Assembly (NCBI GenBank): GCA_963797565.1
Contig: CAWCPM010000002.1
Coordinates: 186,001-250,000, forward strand
Direction of reading: 5' to 3'
From: JAICYJ01 sp963797565
GTDB taxonomy: Bacteria; Actinomycetota; Thermoleophilia; Gaiellales; JAICJC01
Length of the DNA stretch: 64,000 bases
How positions within the stretch are numbered: the first letter of the stretch is position 1; each line of letters opens with the position of its first letter. A model generated the notes under the pieces. That model ran no database searches. It saw nothing but the letters and a program-made list of their open reading frames with translations, and was not told the origin of the DNA. Made by a program: the position numbers and the translations under genes. Of the stretch, positions 16,818 through 25,992 are shown piece after piece.

Positions 16818-19105
16818 TACCCCGCCCCGACCTCGACCGGCTCCCGCTCCACGACCTCGACCTCCCGCTCGCCGGGCGACTCGATCGTGACGTTCGGCAG
16901 GATCCGGTCGAACCAGGCGGGCATCGCCCACGAGCGCTCTCCCAGCACCGTCAACAGCGCCGGCACCAGCGTCATCCGCATCAGCAGAGCGTCGGTGAGG
17001 ATGGCGATCCCGAGCAGCAGGCCGAACTCCTTCGAGACCCTGTCGGGGCTGAGCAGGAACGAGAAGAACACGCTGGACATGATCAGGGCGGCGGCCACGA
17101 TCACGCGGCCGACCCCGGATATGCCGTCCTTGACGGCGGTGACCGTATCGCTGCCGTGCACGTGCTCCTCGCGGATCCGGCTCATCAGGAACACCTCGTA
17201 GTCCATCGACAGGCCGAACAGGATGGCGAACGCGATCGGCGGCACGAAGCTCTCGATCGGGCCGGTGCGGTCAAGCCCGATGAAGCCCATGCCGTGGCCG
17301 AGCTGCACGATCAGCGTCAGCATGCCGAACCCGACCAGCGCCGACACCAGCGTCGTCAGCGCCGCCTTGATCGCGATCACAACCGACCGGAACGCCATCG
17401 CCAGCACGAGGAAGGTGACGCCGATGATGTAGAGCAGGAACCAGGGCGTGCGGCTGAGGATCTGGTTGCCGATGTCGGTGAAGGCGGCGTTCTCGCCCGA
17501 CACGTAGGCGCGCGCCGGGGACCCCGCCAAGGCGGCGGGAATGGTCGTTCCGCGGAAGGTCGAGACGATGTCGTCGGTCTTCTGGTCCTGCGGCTTGTAC
17601 TTCGAGTACGTGTTGATGATCGCGACCGACGCCTGCTCCGGCGTCTTCGCGTTGTAGATCGGCTTGTTGACCTGCGCGATGCCGGGCACCTTCTCCAGCG
17701 CGGCCGCGATCTTCTCGGCCGACTGGTGATCGCCGCGCATGTCCACCACCACCGGGATCGGCGATGTGAAGCCGGGGCCGAAGCCCTCGGACAGCAGGTC
17801 GTAGGCCTTGCGCGTGGTCTGGTCCTTGGGCGCCGTGCCCGCGTCGGCCAGGCCCAGGCGCACGGCCAGCACAGGCGAGGCCAGCAGGCACAGCACGACG
17901 ATCACGACCGGCAGCACGATCTTCGCGTTGCGTGACACGAACCGGCCCCAGGCGGCCACCCACGTGCGCGCCTGGCCCTCACGGGACTCGTCGATCGGCT
18001 TCATGCCCAGGCGCCCGCGGTCGATCTTGTGGCCCAGCAGCGACAGCACCGCAGGCAGCAGCGAGTTGGCGAGCAGCACCGCGGTCAGGACGCCCAGGGC
18101 ACTGCCGATGCCGAGCTTGGTGATGAAGTCGATGCCGATCACTGCCAGGCCGGTGATCGAGATGGCGACGGTCACGCCGGCGAAGATCACGGCACGCGCC
18201 GCGGTGGCGCCTGCGGCGGCGGCCGCCTCGTGCGGCGTCAGCCCGTCGTGCAGCAGCTGCCTGAATCTGGTCACGATGAACAGCGTGTAGTCGATTCCGA
18301 CGCCGAGGCCGATCATCGGCACCAGGATCTCGGTGATGGTGTTGAAGTGCCAGACGGCGGCGGCCAGGTACAGCAGCAGGAAGGCCGTGATCACGGCGGT
18401 GATGGCGAACAGCAGCGGGATCACCGTCGGCACCAGCGCACGGAACAGGACGATCAGAATGATGAACGCCGCGACCAGGCCGATGATGTCGCTCAGGCCC
18501 TGGGTGGGCGGAGCGCTCTCGGCGTCACCGGTGAACTGGACATCCAGGCCGGCCGGCGCGCCGATGGCACGCAGCTGGTCTTCGAGAGAGACGACCCCCG
18601 AACGCGGCAGCTCGAAGCCGGTCTGATCGAACTGCACGTCGAAGTAGGCGATCCGCCCGTCCTTGGCCAGCTGGTGCGCGCCCGCCGGCGTGAGCGGGCT
18701 GGTGATGGCGCTGACGTCGGACTTGACCGTATCCAGGGAGGTCTGCGACTGCTTGCTGGCAACCAGCATCTTGTCGATTGCCGCCTGGGCCTCGGCCGAG
18801 TTCAGGCTCTGGCCCTCGGGTGCCGCCACCACAACCCGCAGCGCCGATCCCTTCTGGCCGCCGAACTTGGCGTTGATCAGGTCGGTGGCCTTCTGGACGT
18901 CCGACCCGGGGATGTTGAAGTCGTTGACCAGCGTGCCGTGGAACGCGACGTTCAGCACGATCAGCGAGACGAAGATGACCAGCCAGCTGCCGATCACGCG
19001 CCACGGGTGCCGGGCACAGCGCCCGGCCCAGCGCGCGAGCGCGCCCGTGTAGGCGATCTTCTGCTCCTCCTCGATCCGTGTCCCGTTCGCTGACTCGTCT
19101 GTCAT
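16817..19105 (-). CDS. MMPL family (RND-type) transporter
   Basis: A 762-residue membrane protein with the MMPL layout: an N-terminal helix (VIGSWLVIFVSLIVLNVAF), a large periplasmic loop (about 55-190), a block of five to six helices containing GLGVGIDYTLFIVTRFR, a second loop, and a second helix block with FGLSMDYEVFLMSRIREEH. The paired GxGxDY / GLSMDY motifs are the proton-relay signatures. Substrates in actinobacteria are typically lipids or drugs; none can be inferred here. It is transcribed alone, with a palindromic element at its 3' end. Confidence 0.94.
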   Translation of the reverse strand: MTDESANGTRIEEEQKIAYTGALARWAGRCARHPWRVIGSWLVIFVSLIVLNVAFHGTLVNDFNIPGSDVQKATDLINAKFGGQKGSALRVVVAAPEGQSLNSAEAQAAIDKMLVASKQSQTSLDTVKSDVSAITSPLTPAGAHQLAKDGRIAYFDVQFDQTGFELPRSGVVSLEDQLRAIGAPAGLDVQFTGDAESAPPTQGLSDIIGLVAAFIILIVLFRALVPTVIPLLFAITAVITAFLLLYLAAAVWHFNTITEILVPMIGLGVGIDYTLFIVTRFRQLLHDGLTPHEAAAAAGATAARAVIFAGVTVAISITGLAVIGIDFITKLGIGSALGVLTAVLLANSLLPAVLSLLGHKIDRGRLGMKPIDESREGQARTWVAAWGRFVSRNAKIVLPVVIVVLCLLASPVLAVRLGLADAGTAPKDQTTRKAYDLLSEGFGPGFTSPIPVVVDMRGDHQSAEKIAAALEKVPGIAQVNKPIYNAKTPEQASVAIINTYSKYKPQDQKTDDIVSTFRGTTIPAALAGSPARAYVSGENAAFTDIGNQILSRTPWFLLYIIGVTFLVLAMAFRSVVIAIKAALTTLVSALVGFGMLTLIVQLGHGMGFIGLDRTGPIESFVPPIAFAILFGLSMDYEVFLMSRIREEHVHGSDTVTAVKDGISGVGRVIVAAALIMSSVFFSFLLSPDRVSKEFGLLLGIAILTDALLMRMTLVPALLTVLGERSWAMPAWFDRILPNVTIESPGEREVEVVEREPVEVGAG

Positions 19106-19195
19106 CCAGCGGCCTCCGTCAACATCGATGTGGTCGTCGTCGCACCGTAGCAGAGGCGCGAGACCGGTCCGCGAGGTCGGTGCTGACGAGTCGGT

Positions 19196-20963
19196 TCAGC
19201 CGGCGGGATTCGCCAGCCGCAGGCCCAGCTCGGCCAGCGCGGCGGGCGTCGCAGGGCTCGGCGAGCCGGTCAGCGGATCGACCCCGCCCTGAGCCTTGGG
19301 AAACGCGATCACCTCGCGCAGCGAGTCGACCCCGGCCACCAGCATAGCCAGGCGGTCGAGGCCGAACGCGATGCCGCCGTGGGGCGGGGCGCCCATCGCG
19401 AGTGCCCGCAGCAGGAACGAGAAGTTCTGCTCGGCCCGCTCGGCCGAGATGCCCAGCAGCTCGAACACCTTGCTCTGCGTCTCGGGGCGGTGGTTGCGGA
19501 TCGAGCCGCCGCCGATCTCGTTGCCGTTCAGCACCAGGTCGTACTGGTGGGAGCGGGCCGCGGCGGGATCTTCCCAGAACCGCTCCGAGCCGGGCGCCGG
19601 TGCCGAGAAGGGGTTATGAGAGGCCTTCCACCGGCCCTCGTCGGGCAGCCACTCGAACATCGGGAAACCGGTCACCCAGACGAACTGCCAGCCATCGGAG
19701 ATCAGGCCCAGCCGCTCGCCCAGGTGCAGGCGCAACGGACCAAGCACCCGCACGGCCGCCTCCTTCCGCGTCGGCCACCAGGAAGATGGTGTCGCCCTCG
19801 GACGCGCCGCAGCGCTCGACGATGGCGGCCAGCTCGTCCGGCGAGAGGAACTTCGCGATCGGTGAGCGGATCTCGCCACCGGCCTGCAGCTGAAGCCAGG
19901 CGACGCCCTTGCCGCCCCAGCCCCTGGCAAACTCGACCAGATCGTCGAAGTCCTTGCGCGAGAACTCCGTGGCGCCGGGCACGGCCAGGCCCCGCACAAC
20001 CCCGCCGCCGTCCACCACGCCTCGGAACGCCTTGAACTCGGTGCCGGCCAGCAGGTTGGTGACGTCCGAGATCTCGGCCCCGAACCGCAGGTCGGGCTTG
20101 TCGGATCCGTAGCGGAGGGTGGCCTCGTCCCAGGTCATGCGGCGGAACGGCGTGGCCACCTCAACACCCAGCAGCTCGCTCCAGACACGCGCGAACAGGG
20201 TCTCCATCAGGCCGAACAGCTCCTCGGGGTCGAGGAACGCCATCTCGATGTCGAGCTGCGTGAACTCCTGTGTGCGATCGGCGCGCGTGGCCTCGTCCCT
20301 GAAGCAGCGGGCGATCTGGTAGTAGCGCTCGTAGCCGGCGATGGCGTACAGCTGCTTGAACGTCTGCGGCGACTGCGGCAGCGCGTAGAACTGGCCGGGC
20401 CGGCTCGACGTCGGCACCAGGAACTCCTTGGCTCCCTCGGGCGTGGACTTGTAGAGGATCGGCGTCTCGAGCTCCCAGAACTCGTTGTCCTCCATGTGCC
20501 TGCGGATGATCTGGGTGAGCCGGAAGCGCGTCCGCAGGTTGCGGCGCATCGCGTCGCGGCGCAGGTCGAGGTAGCGATGGTGCAGCCGCAGCGTCTCGTC
20601 CACGTTCTCCTCGTCCAGCTGAAACGGCAGCACCGACGCAGCCGACAGCACCTCCAGCCGGTCGACGCGGATCTCGACCTCGCCGGTCGGGAGCTTCGGG
20701 TTGACGGTCTCGGCCGAGCGCGGGGTGACCACACCTTCGGCCTGCACGACGTACTCGTTGCGCAGGTCGTGCGCGGCGGCGTGGGCCGGGCCCTGGTCGG
20801 GGTCGAGCACCAGCTGCACGATGCCGGCGCGATCGCGGAGGTCGACGAACACCAGGCCGCCATGATCGCGGCGGCGTGCCACCCAGCCGGCGACGGTCAC
20901 CCGCGTGCCGGCGTCGCCGGCCCGCAGCTCGCCGCCCAGTCGCGTTCTAAAACTCACCCGCAA
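19196..20963 (-). CDS. aspS: Aspartyl-tRNA synthetase, interrupted by one frameshift
   Basis: The N-terminal OB-fold anticodon domain (VTVAGWVARRRDHGGLVFVDLRDR) and class II core (YALPQSPQTFKQL, ARCFRDEATRADRTQEFTQ, QLDIEM) run from 20963 to about 19775. The GAD insert and motif 3 (GGIAFGLDRLAMLVAG) continue in another frame to 19196. The break is near 19760-19770, between FLVADA and KEAAVRVLG; one added base restores the frame and a typical length near 590. A sequence error is likely. Translation starts at TTG 20963 or GTG 20957, overlapping the hisS end. The bacterial-type enzyme may also charge tRNA-Asn. Confidence 0.94.
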
Positions 20964-22191
20964 GCTCCTTCACCAGAGCGTCCAGCGCCACGCTTCGCTG
21001 CTCGCCCGAGGTCATATCACGCACCGTCGCCTGCTCGTGCTCCCACTCGTCGTCACCGACGATCACGACCCGCGCGTCCCCTCGCTTGGAGGCGAGCTCG
21101 AGCATCCGCTTCAGCCGGCGGGAGCCGTAGGCGGCGTCCGCCGTCACCCCGGCCGCACGGGCCTCGTCCATCAGCGCGAACAGACGCGGACGCGCCTGCT
21201 CTGCGATCACCGCGAACAGCACGCTGCCGCCGGATGCCGGGGGCTGGGGACGCACCACCTCGAGCAGCCGTTCGAGCCCGGCGCCGAACCCGACGCCGGG
21301 CGTGGGCGCCCCGCCGATCTGCTCGGCCAGGCCGTCGTAGCGACCGCCGCCCGAGATCGACGTGGCCAGGCCGGCGGCGCTCCACTCCCACGCGGTGCGC
21401 GTGTAGTAGTCGAGGCCACGCACCAGCGTCGGCACCAGCTCGTAGGCCACCCCGCGCGCGTCGAGGTGACGGCGCACCTCTGCGAAGTGGGCCGCGCAGT
21501 CGTCGCAGAGGTGATCGGTGATGCGCGGAGCTGCCGCCAGCACAGCCTGGCAGGAGGGGTTCTTGCAGTCCAGCACGCGCAGCGGGTTGGTCTTCCGCCG
21601 CTCCAGGCACTCGTCGTCGAGCTCGTCGATGTGAGCATCGATGAACTCCTCGAGCAGCGCGACGTAGGCGGGGCGGCAGGTGGCGTCGCCGATCGAGTTC
21701 AGCTCCAGACGCAGCTCCGGCACCCCGCACAGCCGGTACCAACGGTGCTGCAGCGCGATCACCTCCGCGTCGACCGCCGCGTCGGGGGAGCCGACCACCT
21801 CGACGCCGAACTGATAGTGCTCGCGGGCGCGACCACGCTGCACGGCGTTGTAGCGGAAGTGGCTCTGGCAGTACCAGACCTTGACCGGCTGCGGCAGACG
21901 GGACATGCCGTCGAGGTAGGCGCGCATCACCGGCGCGGTGCTCTCCGGCCGCAGCGTCAGCGAGCGGCCGCTGCGGTCCTCGAACGTGTACATCTCCTTG
22001 CTGACCACGTCGGAGGTCTCGCCGGAGGAGCGCGCGAACAGCTCCGTGTCCTCGAACCCGGGCGTCACCACCTCGCCGTAGCCGGCCGGCTCGAACACGG
22101 AGCGGGCCAGGTCGATCACGTGCCGTCGCACGGCGGCGTCATCACCGAACCAGTCCCGGGTGCCGCGCGGCGGCTGGAAGCGCTCGCTCAC
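20947..22191 (-). CDS. hisS: Histidyl-tRNA synthetase
   Basis: A 414-residue class II synthetase: PPRGTRDWF at the start, motif 2 CQSHFRYNAVQRGRAREHYQFG, the histidine-specific GLDYYTRTAWEW and motif 3 GGGRYDGLAEQIG, followed by the C-terminal anticodon-binding domain. It charges tRNA-His. It overlaps the metallo-beta-lactamase-fold gene upstream by four bases and aspS downstream by up to 17, so the three genes form one unit; hisS-aspS pairing is widespread. Confidence 0.97.
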   Translation of the reverse strand: MSERFQPPRGTRDWFGDDAAVRRHVIDLARSVFEPAGYGEVVTPGFEDTELFARSSGETSDVVSKEMYTFEDRSGRSLTLRPESTAPVMRAYLDGMSRLPQPVKVWYCQSHFRYNAVQRGRAREHYQFGVEVVGSPDAAVDAEVIALQHRWYRLCGVPELRLELNSIGDATCRPAYVALLEEFIDAHIDELDDECLERRKTNPLRVLDCKNPSCQAVLAAAPRITDHLCDDCAAHFAEVRRHLDARGVAYELVPTLVRGLDYYTRTAWEWSAAGLATSISGGGRYDGLAEQIGGAPTPGVGFGAGLERLLEVVRPQPPASGGSVLFAVIAEQARPRLFALMDEARAAGVTADAAYGSRRLKRMLELASKRGDARVVIVGDDEWEHEQATVRDMTSGEQRSVALDALVKELAGEF

Positions 22192-22793
22192 CGCAGCTGC
22201 TCGAGGAACGGGTTCGACGCGAGCTCGCGCTCGAGGGTGGTTGCCGGGCCGTGGCCGGGAGCGACGACGGTCTCCGGCGGCAGCTCCCGCATCAGCAACG
22301 CGATGCTCTCGATCAGCGTGTCGAGGTCACCGCCGTCCAGGTCGCTGCGACCGATCGAGCCGGCGAACAGCACGTCGCCGACGAAGGCAACGCCATCCGT
22401 TGCGAAGGCGACCGAGCCGGCCGTGTGGCCGGGAACGTCGAACGTGCGGAAGTCGATGCCGGCCACGCTGACCGTGTCGCCGCCGCCCACGAGGTGCTCC
22501 GGGTCGTACGGGGCCGGCTCGAAGCTGCGCAGGTCGTCGGCGTCGCCACGGGCCATCCACACCTCGACGCCGGTGGCGGCCGCCAGGTCACGGACGGCTC
22601 CGATGTGGTCGAGGTGCCCGTGCGTGACCAGGATCGCGACGAGGGTGAGGCCGCGCTCGGCCAGCACGTCGGTGATGCGACCGGCCTCGTCGCCGGGGTC
22701 GATGACGACGGCATCGGTCGAGCCCTGGGCGGTCACCACGAAGCAGTTGGTTTGGTAGGCGCCGAGGGGAAGGCTGACGACCTCGAGCGTCAC
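22188..22793 (-). CDS. MBL-fold hydrolase (glyoxalase II-like)
   Basis: A 201-residue metallo-beta-lactamase fold protein with the metal motif THGHLDHIGAV, the second His in VPGHTAGSV, the bridging Asp in FVGDVLFAGSIGRSDL and the last His in APGHGP. All ligands for a two-metal site are present. The gene commonly lies next to hisS in Gram-positive bacteria; a glyoxalase II-type thioesterase is a reasonable guess but unproven. Confidence 0.93.
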   Translation of the reverse strand: MTLEVVSLPLGAYQTNCFVVTAQGSTDAVVIDPGDEAGRITDVLAERGLTLVAILVTHGHLDHIGAVRDLAAATGVEVWMARGDADDLRSFEPAPYDPEHLVGGGDTVSVAGIDFRTFDVPGHTAGSVAFATDGVAFVGDVLFAGSIGRSDLDGGDLDTLIESIALLMRELPPETVVAPGHGPATTLERELASNPFLEQLR

Positions 22794-22795
22794 CC

Positions 22796-23149
22796 CTATT
22801 GCCGCTTCAACCAGCGGTTGTACATGAACGCGTCCATCAGGTAGCCGAACGGCACCAGGAACACGAAGAAGGATGCGGCCTGCACCGCCGAGCCGGCGAG
22901 GGTGGACTTGGTGCCTCCCAGCGGCACCACCTGGGTGACCAGGAACAGGCCGCCCGCGAACAGCGCGCCTCGCTTCAGGGAGCGCATCCAGGTGGGCCGG
23001 GCCGGGACGCGGGCGCCACGCGGGAGGCTGCGCTCCTGCTTGCGCTTGGGCGAGTCGTCGCTGCCGGGCTGCGGCTCGTACCCCTCATAGAGCCGGCCTC
23101 GACCCTGCGCTCGCTGGTACTTGCGTCGCTGCTGCTTCTTGGTCGCCAT
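22796..23149 (-). CDS. Small basic two-helix membrane protein
   Basis: A 117-residue protein with a strongly basic N-terminal 55 residues (MATKKQQRRKYQRAQGRGR) and two predicted membrane helices (LFAGGLFLVTQVVPLG and AASFFVFLVPFGYLMDAF). It starts at the ATG 23149 and ends two bases before the MBL-fold gene. I do not recognise a family with known function. Confidence 0.8.
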   Translation of the reverse strand: MATKKQQRRKYQRAQGRGRLYEGYEPQPGSDDSPKRKQERSLPRGARVPARPTWMRSLKRGALFAGGLFLVTQVVPLGGTKSTLAGSAVQAASFFVFLVPFGYLMDAFMYNRWLKRQ

Positions 23150-23189
23150 GTGGTGAAGTCTAGAGGGTCGCGGGCGATGGCCGGTGCCG

Positions 23190-24080
23190 CTACATGACGT
23201 CGAGCTGGGCTGCCAGGGCGGCCGCGTCGTCGGCGCGGCCCTCGCGCTCCGCGCGGGCGATCTCCTCCAGCAGCCGGCGGGCCTCGTCACGTTTGGGCGA
23301 GTAGGCCAGCCGCTCCTGGAACACGCGCTGTGCGGTCGCGGAGGTGGTCGCCGGCGTGGGATCGGCCGAGGGCTGCCGCGTGACCGGAGCGGGGCGCGGC
23401 GCCGGCTGCTCGGGCTCCGCTTCGATCTCAGGCGCAGGGCCGGGCTCGGGTTCGTGCCGGTGCAGCGGTACCGGAGCGGGCGGGATGGGTGGGGCATCGG
23501 AGAGCTCGACCAGGTCGGGGTCGACCTCGCCGTCCTGTGCGGCCGAGCTATCGGCGGTCGCGACCTCCGCCGTCGTCGTCAGAGGCGCCCGCTCGCCCAG
23601 CCGGGTGCCGGCCAGCAGCCAGGTCACGATCAGTGCCGCGGCGGTCGAGACCTGCAGCAGCCACGTGAAGATGCGCTGGTCGCGGGTGTAGACCACCTGC
23701 AGCACGCCGCCGCCGACCGAGCCGCTGATCGCGACGATCGTGGATCCGATCACGACGGCCGCGGCCAGAAGCACGAATCCGACGGCGACGCCGCCCGTCA
23801 GCCGCGCCAGCTCCGGCGCGCGGCCCTCCAGGGTGGCGCCCCATGCCAGCGCCAGCCACAGCAGCACCAGGCCGAGCGTGAACCAGAGCGTGTGCTCGAG
23901 CCGGAAGCTCCAGAGGCCCAGCAGCAGCCGGTCGTTCCAGTCCATGGCCGACGACCCCGGTGTCTGCTTGGCAGCCGACACCAGCCCGTCGCCGGTCACG
24001 ACCAGGCCGGCCGCCACCAGGCCCAGCGCGGCAGCGGCCAGCGCGTCGGCGAACGATGCGGTGCGGGCACGCTCGATCAC
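23190..24080 (-). CDS. Polytopic membrane protein with charged C-terminal tail
   Basis: The GTG at 24080 overlaps the hutI stop (24077-24080), giving 296 residues. Four to five hydrophobic segments fill residues 10-170. A Pro/Glu-rich linker follows, ending in a short helical domain (FQERLAYSPKRDEARRLLEEIARAEREGRADDAAALAAQL) that resembles a SHOCT-like or oligomerisation tail. The overlap with hutI suggests co-transcription with the hut genes, but nothing in the sequence points to histidine or urocanate transport. Confidence 0.75.
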   Translation of the reverse strand: MIERARTASFADALAAAALGLVAAGLVVTGDGLVSAAKQTPGSSAMDWNDRLLLGLWSFRLEHTLWFTLGLVLLWLALAWGATLEGRAPELARLTGGVAVGFVLLAAAVVIGSTIVAISGSVGGGVLQVVYTRDQRIFTWLLQVSTAAALIVTWLLAGTRLGERAPLTTTAEVATADSSAAQDGEVDPDLVELSDAPPIPPAPVPLHRHEPEPGPAPEIEAEPEQPAPRPAPVTRQPSADPTPATTSATAQRVFQERLAYSPKRDEARRLLEEIARAEREGRADDAAALAAQLDVM

Positions 24081-25294
24081 AGCGTGTGGCCGGCCTTGAT
24101 CACGCCGGCCACGGCCGGGCCGCCCAGGTGGTAGGCGGCGTGCCGCCAGTCGTCGGAGTCGAGCAGCACCACGTCGCCATCGTATCCCGCCGCGATCCGG
24201 CCGAGGCGCTCGCCGCGTCCCAGCACCCAGGCCGCGTTCACGGTGCACGCCACCAGCGCCTCGGCCGGGGACATGCCCAGCTGCATGCAGGCCAGGGACA
24301 TCACGAGCGGCAGGGAGTGGCAGAAGGCGCTGCCCGGGTTGAAGTCGGTTGCCAGCGCCACGATCGCCCCGGCGTCGGCGAGATCGCGAGCCGGCGGGCG
24401 CGGCAGGTCGAGCATGATCACGCAGGCGGGCAGCAGCACGGCCGCCACGTCGCTGGCCGCCAGCGCAGCGACGCCCTCGGGTCCGGTCGCCTCGAGGTGG
24501 TCGACCGAGCGCGCGCCCAGCTCGACTGCGAGGCCGACGCCGCCCCCCTCGCTGAACTGGTCGGCGTGCAGCCGCAGGGCCAGCCCGTGCGCGGCGGCGG
24601 CGCGCAGGTAGCGCTCGGCCTGGTCGCGGTCGAAGGCGCCGCGCTCGAGGAACACGTCCGCGGCCTCGGCGCGACCGGCCGCCTGCGGCAGCACCTGCTC
24701 GATCACGAAGGTGAGGTAGGCGTCGGGGTCGTTCCACTCGGGGCCGACAGCGTGGGCTCCGAGGAAGGTGGGCGCCACCTCGATCGGATGGCCGGCACCG
24801 GCCGCGTCGAGCATGGCCAGCTCGGTGTCGCGGTCGAGGCCGTAGCCGGACTTGACCTCGGCGGTGGTCGTCCCCGAGGCGGCCATCCAGGCCAGATGGC
24901 GGTCGAGCAGCGGGCCCAGGGTGCCGTCGGCGGCGGCGGCACGGGTGTCGCGGACGCTGGCGGCGATGCCCCCGCCGGCGGCGTGGATCTGCTCGTAGCC
25001 GGCGCCCTGGGAGCGCAGCTCGAACTCGCCGGCACGGTCGCCGCCAAAGGCGGCATGCGTGTGGCAGTCGACCAGCCCCGGGATGGCGGCGCGGCCGCCG
25101 GCGTCGTGCACGGGCAGGTCGCCGTGGTCGCGCAGCACCTGGTCGCGCGGGCCGCAGGCGGCGATGCGGCCGTCGACGATCGCGATCGCGGCGCCGGTGA
25201 CGACCTCCAGCTCGCGTAGGGCGGGGCCGCGGGCCGGTGCAACGGCGAGAGGGCTCGCATACTGGGCGAGGTTGTCGATCAGCAGCGAGGTCAC
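24077..25294 (-). CDS. hutI: Imidazolonepropionase
   Basis: A 405-residue amidohydrolase with the HutI hallmarks: metal motif VDCHTHAAFGGDR, EVKSGYGL, LHADQFSEGG, VDHLEATG and DFNPGSAFCHSLP. It opens imidazolone-5-propionate to N-formimino-glutamate, step three of histidine degradation. It is the third gene of hutU-SDR-hutI on the minus strand and overlaps the membrane-protein gene after it. Confidence 0.96.
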   Translation of the reverse strand: MTSLLIDNLAQYASPLAVAPARGPALRELEVVTGAAIAIVDGRIAACGPRDQVLRDHGDLPVHDAGGRAAIPGLVDCHTHAAFGGDRAGEFELRSQGAGYEQIHAAGGGIAASVRDTRAAAADGTLGPLLDRHLAWMAASGTTTAEVKSGYGLDRDTELAMLDAAGAGHPIEVAPTFLGAHAVGPEWNDPDAYLTFVIEQVLPQAAGRAEAADVFLERGAFDRDQAERYLRAAAAHGLALRLHADQFSEGGGVGLAVELGARSVDHLEATGPEGVAALAASDVAAVLLPACVIMLDLPRPPARDLADAGAIVALATDFNPGSAFCHSLPLVMSLACMQLGMSPAEALVACTVNAAWVLGRGERLGRIAAGYDGDVVLLDSDDWRHAAYHLGGPAVAGVIKAGHTL

Positions 25295-25307
25295 GGCCGG
25301 TGCCAGG

Positions 25308-25988
25308 TCAGGCTCGACCGTAGGCGGGGATCGTGCCGCCGGAGATCGGCGCCGAGTCCTCGTCGCAGAGCCATTCGATCACGCGCGCCATCTGGTCGCC
25401 CGTCGTCCAGCGGGAGACGTCGGCGTCGGGGTTCTCGCGGCGGTTCTGGGGGGTGTCGACGATGCTCGCCATGACCGTGTTGACGCGGACGCCCTTCGAG
25501 CGCACCTCGGCGTCGACGGCGCCCATCAGCGCCAGCACGGCGCCCTTGGCGACTATGTAGGGCGCGGCGCCTGCGAAGGGCCGCACGGCGGCGCGGGAGC
25601 CGACGTACACGATCGAGCCGGAGCCGGCGGCCAGCATCGGAGTGAGCGCGGCCCGGGTCATGGTGTAGGCGGTTTCGAGGTTTGCAGACAGCATCGCCCG
25701 CCACATGTCGGGCGGCGTCTCGTGCAGCAGGCCCGCGGTGCGAAAGCCGCCGGCCACGCAGCCGAGGGCCTCGATGGAGCCGAAGCGCTCGAGGGCGGCG
25801 GCGATGACGTGGTCGGCGGCGGCCGTGTCGGTCAGGTCGGCCTCGACCACCAGCACCTGTGAGGGCACGTCGACGCCGCCGCTGTGGGTCGTGGCGCAGA
25901 CGTTCCAGCCCTGCGCCAGGAAGCGGTCGAGCACGGCCCGTCCCCAGCCTCCGGTGACGCCGGTCAGGACGGCGGTGCGGCCGGCCAC
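25308..25988 (-). CDS. SDR family protein inside the hut operon
   Basis: From GTG 25988, four bases after hutU, there are 226 residues with an SDR fold: TGVTGGWG cofactor loop and the catalytic YxxxK as YIVAK, with Ser in YVGSRAAV. The usual NNAG is CVAGGF, a departure from classical SDRs. SDRs are not part of canonical histidine degradation, so it may act on an imidazole-derived side product or be a passenger. hutI follows after 13 bases. Confidence 0.85.
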   Translation of the reverse strand: MAGRTAVLTGVTGGWGRAVLDRFLAQGWNVCATTHSGGVDVPSQVLVVEADLTDTAAADHVIAAALERFGSIEALGCVAGGFRTAGLLHETPPDMWRAMLSANLETAYTMTRAALTPMLAAGSGSIVYVGSRAAVRPFAGAAPYIVAKGAVLALMGAVDAEVRSKGVRVNTVMASIVDTPQNRRENPDADVSRWTTGDQMARVIEWLCDEDSAPISGGTIPAYGRA

Positions 25989-25992
25989 GCGG

